This document shows, one piece after another, positions 1 through 10,939 of a stretch of 29,235 nt of DNA. This DNA is from JBEIUO01 sp964549785 (GTDB lineage: Bacteria; Planctomycetota; Phycisphaerae; Phycisphaerales; UBA1924): assembly GCA_964549785.1 (NCBI GenBank), contig CAZJXA010000013.1:1-29235 (forward strand), written 5' to 3'. Both the position numbers and the translations under genes were made by a program. The notes under the pieces were generated by a model. It had not been told where the DNA came from. It did not search any database and saw nothing but the letters and a program-made list of their open reading frames with translations. How positions within the stretch are numbered: the first letter of the stretch is position 1; every line of letters begins with the position of its first letter.

Positions 1-111
1 GGTCCGGGAGTGGGGACCGGGACCAAGATTTCCACGAGGCTTCCTGGGGCCTTAGGAGAAAACTGGGATACTCGCATGTTTGGGAGGTTAGTCCCGGTGA
101 GGGGGGTCAAA

Positions 112-136
112 TGTGCGTTTGTGGGGGAAACGCACA
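112..136 (-). terminator. Possible hairpin terminator downstream of the metalloprotease gene
   Basis: A perfect 9-bp inverted repeat (TGTGCGTTT / AAACGCACA) encloses a 7-base loop, about 50 bases past the stop codon of the minus-strand metalloprotease gene. Read on the minus strand, only three T residues follow the stem, so termination would be weak. It may instead protect the mRNA 3' end. The rest of positions 1-187 shows no convincing gene. Confidence 0.45.
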
Positions 137-187
137 ATCTGAGAAGGCGATCGGTCGTTATGTTCTAATGTTATCGGACTTCTTGGA

Positions 188-2671
188 TCAGCATCCGGCC
201 TCGAACGCCGTAAAGAACCCGGTCACGTCGTCGGAGTCGGTGTCACCGTCCGCATCGAAGTCGGCTTCACCGCTCTCGAAGCCTTGGAAGAACGCGGCGA
301 TGTCATCGGAATCGACGTCATCGTCACCGTCCCAATCGGCGGGACAGTCGGTGGGGGGGTTGGTGCAGAGGACACCGGAGACGATGAACTCGTCGACGGC
401 GGCTTCGACCAGGGAACCGGTGGCGAGATCGGCGGCGGTGAATCTGACCCGCATCTGATTGGTGCGGGCGAGGCCGGCCAGCGAGGAGAACGCAATCTCG
501 CGGGCGATCCAGCCGCCGGTGTTATCGAAACCCGGACCGACGGTTTCTACGTTTTGCCAAGTGGAGCCATTGTTGCTGGAGATTTCGACGACGAAGGTGT
601 CGGCGGCGGGTGCACCGCCGCGGGTGTTGTCGTACCAGCGGGAGTAGGCGAGAGTTCCGGCGGTGGAACCCGCGAGGTCAAAGGTGGGGCTTGTGAGGAT
701 GGTGGTGCCGGCGTCAACGTCGTTTTCACCGAGCCCGCCACCCGGGGTGCCCTGACCGGTGAAGTAGCAGAGGGTGCCGGGGTTTGAAACATCGTTCTCG
801 GGCTGGGCGGCGGTGCCAATGGGGTCGGCGCGGGTCCAAAGCCCGCTGGTGGCGGTTCCTGAAGTAGTCCAACCGAGGTTGGTCTCGAAGGCATCGGCGA
901 AGAGGGTTGACGGGGAGCCAACGACGGCGCTGTAGAAGTTAGAGCCGTTGGGAGCGCCCGCGGGGCTGGTGAGGGCTCCGGTGATGGAGGCTTGGGCGCT
1001 CAGGTAGAAGTTGGGGTTGGCGTTACACGCGAAGGCGGGGAGCGTGGCCCGGTAGAGGTTGCCGGAAACAGATGTGAGCGGCACGCCCGTGTAGGTCACC
1101 TCGCCCTGAACGCGGTAAAAGAGCGTGGGCGAGTTTGCAACCACGGTCTGTCCGACGGCGTTGATGAGGACATCGAACGTGGTGGGGACGCCCGGAGCAA
1201 GCAACGCGGGGGGACCGCCGGGGATTTGGATCGCGAAGGTCTGGTTGTCGAAGGCGATCGTGAGGGTGTACAACTGGGATTGCGCGGTCGAGCCGGTTTC
1301 AAACACGCGGATGAAAAAATTGCCGGCGGTGGGGATGGGGACGCCCGAAGCGACCTCGGGCTGGCCCGCGGGGGCGGTGTCGGCGGTGGCCAGCACGGTG
1401 GTTCCGTCGACCCCGATGATTTGGACCGCCAGGTTGCTGGATGCGCGGCTGTCGGTCAGGTTGCCCGAGCAGCAACTACCGCTCTGCCCGGAGCAGGCTT
1501 GGGCGGAATCATCGTAACTGAGGCCGATGGGCGTGACGGTGACGGTGGCGCCGCCGGGCGCGGCGACGGTGAAGCGGGTGTAATCGGATTCGCCGTCGCC
1601 ATCGATCGAGAGCGTCGAACCGAAGGGAAGGGCGGGAGCCGGGACGGAGCCGAACGTCTGGGGGGCGCCGGGCGAGATGGTGCCAACATTGATGGCGGTG
1701 GCGGAGGTGTTGTCGGGCTCGTTGATATCGCCGTAGAGGCGCTGGGAATGACGGACTTCATCGTGACGGGGACCGTCGTAGGCAGTCGAGATGAAGGGCT
1801 CCATGAGTTTGGTCTGCGCGATCGGGCAGACGTGCGCCATGCCCATGCCGTGGCCGTGTTCGTGGGAGAGCACGTTGCGGAGGCGGAGCGAATTGGTGCC
1901 GGTGTTCGAGTAGAAACTATCGGCGGTGTCGATGACCATGTCGCCGGTGTTGGGGAAGTAGTTGAAGGCGAGAATACCGCTGTTGCCGTCGATGGGGTGC
2001 CCGGCCATGCGGCAATCGCCGCGGACGCCTACGGCTCCGGGAGAGCCGGGGAAGGCGGCCCCGTCGTCGTTGGGCTCAAAGATGTAGGTGACGCCACACA
2101 ACTGGCCCCAACGCTCAAAGACCGAGGCGTAGAGAGCTTGCCACTGGGCGGTGTTGCCGCCGTAGATGGGATTCAGCCGGGCGAAGAGGTCCGAGGGGGA
2201 ATCGGCCTCGCCCGCGCCCCCGGGGATGTTGGTTCCGTCGGGGACAAATGAATAGCGGAGGGTGATGGGGGTGCCGGTGGAGCCTGTGGAACCGCCGGTG
2301 GTGTTCGACCATCGTCCGCCCGTCTGGTAGCGGCCGCCGAAGGGGGCTTCGTTGAGGCCGAAGACCGCCGCGCTGAAGGCGTGCATGGTGGCGTCGCTGG
2401 TGCCCTCGGCGAAACAGGCGGAGCGGGGGACGCGGGTGGCAGGATCCTCGGTGGCGAGGTTCGTGATCATTTGCTGATGGTCGGGTGAGAGGGCCGAAAA
2501 CACGTGGGCCTCGATGAGCCGGGTAACGGAGGGGTGGGGCGAGGAGGAGCGTTCGGCGTATTCCGGAGCGTGCCGAGCCGGCGGAATCGAGGCGGACGCG
2601 AGCGGGGTGAGAAGGCTCACAAGCGATGCCGCCACAAACCCGACGTGCGGGCCGAAACACCTTCGGTGCAT
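188..2671 (-). CDS. Secreted matrixin-type zinc metalloprotease with GC-type dockerin tail
   Basis: The 827-residue product starts with a signal peptide (about residues 1-28, ending SASA). A metzincin zinc site, HEHGHGMGMAH, lies at residues 270-280, with a downstream Met-turn candidate (KLMEP, Met290), as in matrixins. A region rich in beta strands (about 318-475) resembles a bacterial pre-peptidase C-terminal (PPC) domain. Residues 590-767 form a beta-sandwich-like module that is clearly related to one in the sugar dehydrogenase at 21549-24029. The last 52 residues are two Asp-rich calcium-loop repeats beginning CPAD and ending AGC. I chose the ATG at 2671 over a GTG nine bases upstream because GGAG lies 8 bases before it. 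The catalytic signature makes secreted peptidase activity likely; the substrate is unknown. The dockerin tail suggests retention at the cell surface or in a complex, which is inference. Confidence 0.88.
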   Translation of the reverse strand: MHRRCFGPHVGFVAASLVSLLTPLASASIPPARHAPEYAERSSSPHPSVTRLIEAHVFSALSPDHQQMITNLATEDPATRVPRSACFAEGTSDATMHAFSAAVFGLNEAPFGGRYQTGGRWSNTTGGSTGSTGTPITLRYSFVPDGTNIPGGAGEADSPSDLFARLNPIYGGNTAQWQALYASVFERWGQLCGVTYIFEPNDDGAAFPGSPGAVGVRGDCRMAGHPIDGNSGILAFNYFPNTGDMVIDTADSFYSNTGTNSLRLRNVLSHEHGHGMGMAHVCPIAQTKLMEPFISTAYDGPRHDEVRHSQRLYGDINEPDNTSATAINVGTISPGAPQTFGSVPAPALPFGSTLSIDGDGESDYTRFTVAAPGGATVTVTPIGLSYDDSAQACSGQSGSCCSGNLTDSRASSNLAVQIIGVDGTTVLATADTAPAGQPEVASGVPIPTAGNFFIRVFETGSTAQSQLYTLTIAFDNQTFAIQIPGGPPALLAPGVPTTFDVLINAVGQTVVANSPTLFYRVQGEVTYTGVPLTSVSGNLYRATLPAFACNANPNFYLSAQASITGALTSPAGAPNGSNFYSAVVGSPSTLFADAFETNLGWTTSGTATSGLWTRADPIGTAAQPENDVSNPGTLCYFTGQGTPGGGLGENDVDAGTTILTSPTFDLAGSTAGTLAYSRWYDNTRGGAPAADTFVVEISSNNGSTWQNVETVGPGFDNTGGWIAREIAFSSLAGLARTNQMRVRFTAADLATGSLVEAAVDEFIVSGVLCTNPPTDCPADWDGDDDVDSDDIAAFFQGFESGEADFDADGDTDSDDVTGFFTAFEAGC

Positions 2672-3272
2672 AACGAACACTCCGTTTTGACGAACCCTTC
2701 GAACTGCGGGACGTGGGACGGGTGATTGAAAGCCCGATGCCGAACACGTCCACCATCAACGGTCGAACCCCAACCATCCCAAACATCGGCCCGCGTCGAA
2801 CCTGAAACCAGCGGGCCCAGTGATCTCAACAGATCGTCGGGCAAGCGGGTTACCCCGATTGGCGCGGCACGAGTGGCTGCAACGTGGCGGTACGCGGGGT
2901 TGGGACCGGAGGTTCCCGTCGGGTTTGGGGGGTTGCGGGGCTTTGGGACCGGAAGCAGGCGGGAGATTGGGGAGCGGAAAGGGCGCATTTTCGGCTGGTG
3001 GTGAAGTCCGATAATTAAAATCTCATGGTTGAGGGCTGTTTGGTTTCGCAAAAGTAAAAAATAATCTGATTTTCATTGAATTAGGGGTTGCGAGAAAGTG
3101 CAGGACCGGGTACATTTCCGGTTCGTGGTCCGGGAGACCGGAAGCACGAGAGACCAGACTGCTTGTTTGTGGATTCAACGTGGGTCCGTGAAAGGGCAGC
3201 CAAGACACCGCCGGTAAGAGAAGTCGTGCGTTTGGCACATCTCCTTTATCGGCTCACGTTAGGAGAGAGAGC
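2672..3272. other. Divergent intergenic region, 601 bp
   Basis: This region separates the minus-strand metalloprotease gene from the plus-strand PEP-CTERM gene. I see no credible protein or RNA gene. Around 3005-3085 it becomes AT-rich compared with its surroundings, just upstream of the promoter-like element at 3088-3116. I found no clear promoter for the metalloprotease gene. Open frames here are overlapping shadows without good start sites. Confidence 0.6.
3088..3116 (+). promoter_or_regulatory. Promoter-like element of the PEP-CTERM gene
   Basis: TTGCGA at 3088-3093, a 17-base spacer ending in ACCGGG, then TACATT at 3111-3116. The -35 hexamer, spacer length and spacer end match the elements upstream of both 699-aa proteases (16606-16634 and 19004-19032). 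It predicts an untranslated leader of about 150 bases before the ATG at 3273. The assignment rests on sequence pattern only. Confidence 0.5.
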
Positions 3273-4085
3273 ATGTTGCGTATTTCTGCAGTCGCCGCTA
3301 TCGCTATGTTTGCTGGTTCGGCCATGGCCGACGTCAGCGCCCTGGGCCTGTACTTCCCCTTCGACAGCAACAACACGACCGGCTGGTCGAACTCGATGGC
3401 CCGGAACGACGACGGGTCGTCGGCCCGGATCGACCTCGGTTTCGATTTCTGCTTCTACGAGACCGAACGCACGTCCGTGTTCATCAACAACAACGGCAAC
3501 CTCACGTTCGGCGCGTCGTTCGGCGGGTTTACCCCGACGGGCTTCCCCAGCGGCCTGCAGATGATCGCCCCCTTCTGGGCCGACGTTGACACCCGCAACA
3601 CCGCCGGCGCCAACACCAACCAAGTGTGGCACCAGTTCGTCGACCTCAACGGCGACCTCACGAACGACACCCTCGTCGTCACGTGGGACGCCGTCGGCGT
3701 GTTCCCCCTGAACAACTCCGAGTTCAACACCTTCCAGGTCGCCATCTCCGGCATCCGCAACGCCTTCGGCGGCCTCCCGACCGGCCCCGGCAACAACGCC
3801 ATGTTCTCCTACGGCGACATGAACTGGACCGTCGGCAGTGCCTCGGGCGGCGCGGCGGCCACCGTCGGCATCAACAACGGTGACGGCTCCCGCTTCTCCC
3901 AGATCGGCCGCTTCGATCACGACGGCTTCGATTACGACGGCGAAGTCGGCAGCAACGACGGCGTTCAGTACCTGAACGGCCGCGACTACTTCTTCGATGC
4001 CTGCGAAGGGATCGTTCCCGCCCCCGCGACCCTCGCGCTCGTCGGCCTCGGTGGCCTCGTGGCCGGCCGTCGCCGCCGCAACTAA
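3273..4085 (+). CDS. Nidogen-like (NIDO) domain exported protein with PEP-CTERM-like tail
   Basis: The 270-residue protein has a short signal peptide (residues 1-19, ending SAMA). Most of the remainder resembles an extracellular NIDO domain: NNNGNLTFG, then IAPFWADVDTRN, LVVTWDAVG and TFQVAI occur in the order typical of that family. The C-terminus (about 248-270) has the PEP-CTERM layout: PAPAT, a Leu/Gly/Val-rich hydrophobic stretch, and RRRRN. Such tails are recognised by exosortases at the membrane and then removed, so the protein is probably delivered to the outer surface or matrix. The start is firm because AGGAGAG lies just upstream of the ATG. It has its own promoter-like element and a strong terminator, so it is probably a single-gene unit. 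No exosortase gene is in this window. No enzymatic motif is visible; a structural or adhesive role is a guess. Confidence 0.85.
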   Translation: MLRISAVAAIAMFAGSAMADVSALGLYFPFDSNNTTGWSNSMARNDDGSSARIDLGFDFCFYETERTSVFINNNGNLTFGASFGGFTPTGFPSGLQMIAPFWADVDTRNTAGANTNQVWHQFVDLNGDLTNDTLVVTWDAVGVFPLNNSEFNTFQVAISGIRNAFGGLPTGPGNNAMFSYGDMNWTVGSASGGAAATVGINNGDGSRFSQIGRFDHDGFDYDGEVGSNDGVQYLNGRDYFFDACEGIVPAPATLALVGLGGLVAGRRRRN

Positions 4086-4131
4086 GACTTTTTCGGTCGT
4101 GCGTGATGCCCGACGAACCTCTGTTGATCGA

Positions 4132-4166
4132 GCCGCCCGGGCCAAACGCCCGGGCGGCTTCTTTTC
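4132..4166 (+). terminator. Intrinsic terminator after the PEP-CTERM gene
   Basis: A perfect 10-bp GC-rich stem (GCCGCCCGGG / CCCGGGCGGC) with a 7-base loop is followed by a T-rich tract (TTCTTTTCTT). It lies about 46 bases after the stop codon, which is the classic rho-independent layout. Confidence 0.88.
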
Positions 4167-4312
4167 TTGGGGACGGTTGCCCACCGGTCGCGGTTTACGG
4201 CAGTGCTCGCGTGAGACGATCGGAGCTGCCGAATGGTCGGTACGCCGATCCCGACCGGCCACCGGATGAAGCAGAGAAAATGGTCCCAAGGGGGCGGAAG
4301 CCGGACCGGGGA

Positions 4313-4340
4313 CTGCGGCGGGATCGCGGGTCCCTATAGT
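4313..4340 (+). promoter_or_regulatory. Candidate promoter of the thioredoxin-like gene
   Basis: CTGCGG at 4313-4318, a 16-base spacer, then TATAGT at 4335-4340, a good match to the sigma-70 -10 box. The -35 resembles the TTGCGG/TTGCGA boxes of the exported-protein genes in this window but lacks the first T. The predicted leader is about 48 bases. Confidence 0.35.
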
Positions 4341-4394
4341 TGCCAACTGCGGGTAATGGCCCACGGATTTCTTCCTAATCTCGGGAGTTTGCTG

Positions 4395-5504
4395 ATGTTC
4401 ACCTGCTCGCGCCTCGCATCGCTCTCGGTCCTGTCGCTTGTGCTGGCCGCGGGGCTTGGAGGGAATGCCTCGGCTCAGGACGCAATGAACGGCAGTGCTG
4501 CCAAGCCGGCGCCAACGCTCACCGTGGGGTCGGCCGCGCCCGAATTCAAGGTCGAGAAATTTCTGAAGGGAGCGCCGTTCAGCGGATTCGAGAAGGGCAA
4601 GATTTACGTCGTCGAGTTTTGGGCAACGTGGTGCGGGCCCTGCATCGCGAGCATGCCGCATATCTCGGAACTCCAGCGGGCGTTCGCAGACAAAGGCGTG
4701 ACGATCGTGGGGGTGAATATCTGGGAGGACCGGGAATATAACGACGCGACGATGGGTAAAGCCGTCGAGTTTGTGGCCAAGATGGGCGACAAGATGGCGT
4801 ACACGGTGGCGTACGACGGGGCCGCCCGCTTCATGGACACGAACTGGATGAAGGCCGCGGGTCAGAACGGCATTCCCAGCGCGTTCCTGGTGGACGGGAC
4901 CGGCACGATCGCGTGGATCGGCCACCCCGGGATGGGCGAACTGGATCTCGTTCTGGACGAGGTGACGGGCGGAACGTGGGACGCGGTCGAAGGGCCGAAG
5001 CGGCTGAAAGCGGGCAATCAGGCTTTCTTTGATGCCGCGAGCGCGTACGGCCGGGGCTTGGCGGAGGGCGAGAAAGCGTGGGCGGAGGCACTCGCGACGT
5101 ACCCGAAACTGGGCAAAGGCCGGGAGGACGAAAAGTTCGCCGCGATGGTGGCTGGGAAGCACTACCCGGAGGCGTATGCGCTGGGCAACCAGATCATTGA
5201 TGACGCCGTGAAGAATAAGAAGCCGGATGAGATCTCGTCTTTGCTGAACACGTTGCTCCGGGGGCGGGCCAAGCCCGAAGTGCTCGACAAGCCGTTCGTG
5301 ACGCGGGCTGCCGAGGTCTCCTTTGGCATGTCAGATCAGTCGGCGGTCGGGACGCACGTCATGTTGGCGGCGGCCTATTACGCGGTCGGCGAGAACGACA
5401 AGGCCAAGGCCGCGGGTGATAAGGCGCTTGCCATCATCGAGCCGGAACGGCGCGAGGGGCTGATCAACTACCTGGGCACGCTGCGGGACAGCGCTCCCAA
5501 GTGA
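4395..5504 (+). CDS. Periplasmic TlpA/ResA-like thioredoxin-fold protein with helical C-terminal region
   Basis: The 369-residue protein begins with a signal peptide (about 1-28, ending ASAQD). A thioredoxin/AhpC-TSA-like domain (about 42-205) carries the active site FWATWCGPC, with the CxxC Cys at 80 and 83. GIPSAFLVDG supplies the expected cis-proline loop. This layout is typical of TlpA/ResA-type thiol-disulfide reductases that act outside the cytoplasm. The second half (about 215-369) is Ala/Lys-rich and helical, with TPR-like spacing (AYYAVGENDKAKAAGDKAL), and may bind partners. I place the start at 4395, after GGGAG at 4383-4387; the longer frame upstream has no signal peptide at its start. 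It may supply reducing power for c-type heme attachment or reshuffle disulfides in the Cys-rich exported proteins nearby, which is inference. Confidence 0.85.
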   Translation: MFTCSRLASLSVLSLVLAAGLGGNASAQDAMNGSAAKPAPTLTVGSAAPEFKVEKFLKGAPFSGFEKGKIYVVEFWATWCGPCIASMPHISELQRAFADKGVTIVGVNIWEDREYNDATMGKAVEFVAKMGDKMAYTVAYDGAARFMDTNWMKAAGQNGIPSAFLVDGTGTIAWIGHPGMGELDLVLDEVTGGTWDAVEGPKRLKAGNQAFFDAASAYGRGLAEGEKAWAEALATYPKLGKGREDEKFAAMVAGKHYPEAYALGNQIIDDAVKNKKPDEISSLLNTLLRGRAKPEVLDKPFVTRAAEVSFGMSDQSAVGTHVMLAAAYYAVGENDKAKAAGDKALAIIEPERREGLINYLGTLRDSAPK

Positions 5505-5523
5505 GAACGTCGGGGGCCGGTGT

Positions 5524-5545
5524 CCGGCGCGGCAAACCGCGCCGG
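5524..5545 (+). terminator. GC-rich hairpin after the thioredoxin-like gene
   Basis: A perfect 9-bp stem (CCGGCGCGG / CCGCGCCGG) with a CAAA loop lies 20 bases past the stop codon. No T tract follows, so it is at best a rho-dependent pause or an mRNA-stability hairpin. Confidence 0.4.
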
Positions 5546-5738
5546 CCTGACAGGGCGGTGTAGCGCGGGTGTGTCGGGCGTGCCGCCCCGGGTTTTCCCA
5601 GGGGTTGCCGGATCCTCGGAATTGGGGCATCCCCTGAATCGGGGTACTTCCTTGATTGGCGGGTTTTGATCGCCGATGACTAGGCACGGTTTTACCACCG
5701 GTCCCGCACGGCCATTTCAGCGACTTCCCGGATCAATC

Positions 5739-7829
5739 ATGCGCCTGACGCTTCTGGACAAAGTACTCGCGTGCCCGGGCTTGCCGACCCTGCCGAGGGT
5801 CGCGATGCAGGTGCTTGATCTGACGCGGGATCCTCAGGTTACGATCGCCAGGATCGCGGCGGCGGTGCAGAACGACCCGGCCTTGTCGACGAAGGTTTTG
5901 AAGACTGTCAACTCGAGTTATTACGGCCTGACGACCCCGTGCCCTTCCATCGGGCGGGCGACCAGCTTGCTGGGGTTGAACACGGTGAAGTCGATCGTGC
6001 TGGGGTTCAGCGTCGTGGACACGACCAAGGGCATCGCGAACGAAGACTCGTTCGATCTTTCCGCGTACTGGCGTCGGGCGGTCTTTGGTGCGTCCGGGGC
6101 GCGTGCGATCGCGCTGCAGAGCAATCGGTGCGACCCCGAAGAGGCGTTTCTGGGGGCGCTGCTGCAGGACATCGGGATGCTGGCGGCGTTTGTGGCCCTC
6201 AAAGAGCAGTATTCTCAGGTAATTCTGGGTGCCGGGCCCGACCATGACGAGACGCCCCGGGCGGAACACGCCGCGCTGGGGTTTGACCATGCGTCTGTGG
6301 GCGGGCAACTGGCCGATCAATGGCGGCTCCCGCCGCAACTGGTGGAGTGCATCGCGAAGCATCACGCCCCCGAGACCTGCAACCCGTTGTACGAGGGGAT
6401 CGTCCGGTGTGTGGCGATGGGGGGCACTGCGGCGTCAGCGCTCACCTTGGCGGACCCCAAGAAGAAGCTGGGCCAGTTCATCGTCCGCGGACGCGAGTGG
6501 TTCTCGATCGATCAGGCCAGGTCGCGGGAATTACTGCTGCAGATCGCGAAGGGGGCGGCGGAAATCTCCAAGTTTCTGGATGTCAAGACCGGGCAGGCGC
6601 CGGATGTCGCGGCGATCCTCGCCGAGGCCCACGACCAGATGATCGCGACGCAGGAGGCGATTCAGCAGGAATCGCTGGAGCTCCGCCGGAGCAACAGCGA
6701 ACTGTCGCTGAAGACCGTCACGGACGCACTGACCGGGGCGTTCAACCGGTCGTACTTTGACCTCCAACTGAAAACACTGTCGGACGAGGCGACCGTCGGG
6801 GGTACAGCCTTTGGCGTGTGCTTCATAGACGCCGACAGATTCAAAGGCGTGAACGACACGCACGGGCATCAAGCCGGGGACGCGGTGCTGATCGAACTCG
6901 CGCGACGGTTCAAGGAAACCGTCGGCGACGCGGGGAGGGTGTGCCGGTACGGCGGTGAAGAATTCGCGGTCATCCTTCCACACCTTGATCTCCAGCAAAC
7001 CGCGGCGATCGGTGAGCGCCTGCGGGCGGCGATCGAGCTCGCTCCCTTCAGCCTGCACGGAACCGGGGCGAAGGCGGACTCGCTGCCCGTGACGATCAGC
7101 GTCGGGGCGTCGGCACGCGAACCCGGGGGGAGCGCCGGACCCGAGCAACTGGTTCGCCAGGCGGATCAGGCGGTGTACGAAGCCAAGAAGACCGGTCGTA
7201 ACCGCGTCTGCACGCACGACGGAGCCGTGATGGCCGCGTTCAGCGCGGGCGCGACGCTCGCGACCGGCGCGGTCCATAGCACGGGCGCTGCGGTCGTTCC
7301 TGACACCCCATCGGCGACGCTCCACGCGCGTGAGGCGATCGTGAATTCCACGGCGCCGACGCCGGGGCGAAAGCCGACGACGAGCGTTTCGCGGACACCG
7401 ACCGCACCCGCGGCCTTAATGGCACCGCCGCTTGCGCTCGTGGTGGACGACGACCCTCTGGCGCGCACGCTGATCCAGGTGATGCTCACGAGACACGCGG
7501 GGATGAGCACGGGGTTCGCCGTTTCGGGCGAAGAAGCGACCGCGAAGTTGCAGCAATGGGCCTCCGAGGGGGGTGTGCCCCGGCTGGTGATCGTCGACCT
7601 TCGCCTGCCCGGCATCAGCGGGATCGCCCTCATCAAGTGGATGAAGTCGGTGCGGGAACTGGCGAATGTTCCGGTGGTGGTATGCTCTGGGAACGACTCC
7701 GCCACCCTTCGGGCCGGGTGCGCTGCGGCGGGCGCGTTGCTCTTCGTTGAGAAGAGCGATTTCTGCACCAACGCGGAGACGTGGATCGCGCGGATCCTTT
7801 CGAGCGCGCAACTCTCACGGGCGGCGTGA
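5739..7829 (+). CDS. HDOD-GGDEF-receiver signalling protein (probable diguanylate cyclase)
   Basis: The 696-residue product has three signalling parts. An HDOD domain (about 8-215) begins with the typical LPTLPRVAMQVLDL and includes LLGLNTVKSIVLG and ALLQDIGMLA. A GGDEF domain (about 322-495) has the intact active site RYGGEEF (GGEEF at 405-409) and the metal/substrate segment FIDADRFKGVNDTHGH. A response-regulator receiver domain (about 563-690) has phosphoacceptor Asp620 in VIVDLRLPG, acidic residues at 570-572 and Lys672. An Ala/Pro/Thr-rich linker (about 500-560) precedes the receiver. The RxxD inhibitory site expected upstream of GGEEF is absent, so product inhibition through it is unlikely. 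It probably makes cyclic di-GMP in response to phosphorylation. I chose the ATG at 5739 because the HDOD homology starts there; an in-frame ATG at 5676 would add 21 unrelated residues. No clear Shine-Dalgarno decides between them. Confidence 0.88.
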   Translation: MRLTLLDKVLACPGLPTLPRVAMQVLDLTRDPQVTIARIAAAVQNDPALSTKVLKTVNSSYYGLTTPCPSIGRATSLLGLNTVKSIVLGFSVVDTTKGIANEDSFDLSAYWRRAVFGASGARAIALQSNRCDPEEAFLGALLQDIGMLAAFVALKEQYSQVILGAGPDHDETPRAEHAALGFDHASVGGQLADQWRLPPQLVECIAKHHAPETCNPLYEGIVRCVAMGGTAASALTLADPKKKLGQFIVRGREWFSIDQARSRELLLQIAKGAAEISKFLDVKTGQAPDVAAILAEAHDQMIATQEAIQQESLELRRSNSELSLKTVTDALTGAFNRSYFDLQLKTLSDEATVGGTAFGVCFIDADRFKGVNDTHGHQAGDAVLIELARRFKETVGDAGRVCRYGGEEFAVILPHLDLQQTAAIGERLRAAIELAPFSLHGTGAKADSLPVTISVGASAREPGGSAGPEQLVRQADQAVYEAKKTGRNRVCTHDGAVMAAFSAGATLATGAVHSTGAAVVPDTPSATLHAREAIVNSTAPTPGRKPTTSVSRTPTAPAALMAPPLALVVDDDPLARTLIQVMLTRHAGMSTGFAVSGEEATAKLQQWASEGGVPRLVIVDLRLPGISGIALIKWMKSVRELANVPVVVCSGNDSATLRAGCAAAGALLFVEKSDFCTNAETWIARILSSAQLSRAA

Positions 7830-7845
7830 CCCTGGTTGCGAGCGA

Positions 7846-10584
<2,739 letters not shown>

Positions 10585-10939
10585 GTGCCCTTCTGGACTA
10601 TCCGTGGGAGCGATGGTTCTATCGGTTAGGGTCTGGAGGGCGAAAAATGTTCCGGCAGACCATGCCTCGCCGGCCGGAATTGGGCCGGCTCGAAGCATGC
10701 GAGATGGTAGGGGGAACGGGCCTCACAATCGCCCTTCGGACTGTGAAAAACGCAATAGATCTCGCTGATCGCGGGGCCATGCCGAGCATTGTTTTGTGGG
10801 TGGATCGAGGGCAAAAGCGAGCACCGCTTCCCGACCGCACCGCACCCGAACGTTATGCTATCACAATCCGAACAAATCTGCTTTGCATCGGATCTGTATG
10901 GAAGCGGAATGTGGAGGCTGGCGAGCGTGCCGCCGGTCG
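10585..10939. other. Leader/intergenic region between der and gyrB
   Basis: Upstream of gyrB and downstream of der, both minus strand. A 7-bp inverted repeat (GCCGGCC at 10669-10675 and GGCCGGC at 10683-10689) forms a small hairpin that would lie in the gyrB leader. I see no convincing promoter, terminator, tRNA or protein gene. The frame extending gyrB upstream to 10698 covers part of it. Confidence 0.5.

Larger units (their letters stand above)
4086..4394. other. Intergenic region between PEP-CTERM and thioredoxin genes
   Basis: It holds the terminator at 4132-4166 and a promoter candidate at 4313-4340. Nothing else is recognisable. Open frames extending upstream of the thioredoxin start lack a ribosome-binding site and a signal peptide. 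Confidence 0.55.

Noticed and set aside
3233..3250. Sigma-54-like site (TGGCAC then CTTTAT) just before the PEP-CTERM gene
   Set aside because: PEP-CTERM genes are sometimes sigma-54 controlled, but the essential GC of the -12 element is missing, and a better sigma-70-type element lies at 3088-3116.
3246..5162. 638-codon minus-strand open frame opposite the PEP-CTERM and thioredoxin genes
   Set aside because: It overlaps two well-supported genes, has Arg/Pro/Val-rich composition and no domain, signal peptide or ribosome-binding site. Long antisense frames are expected at this GC content.
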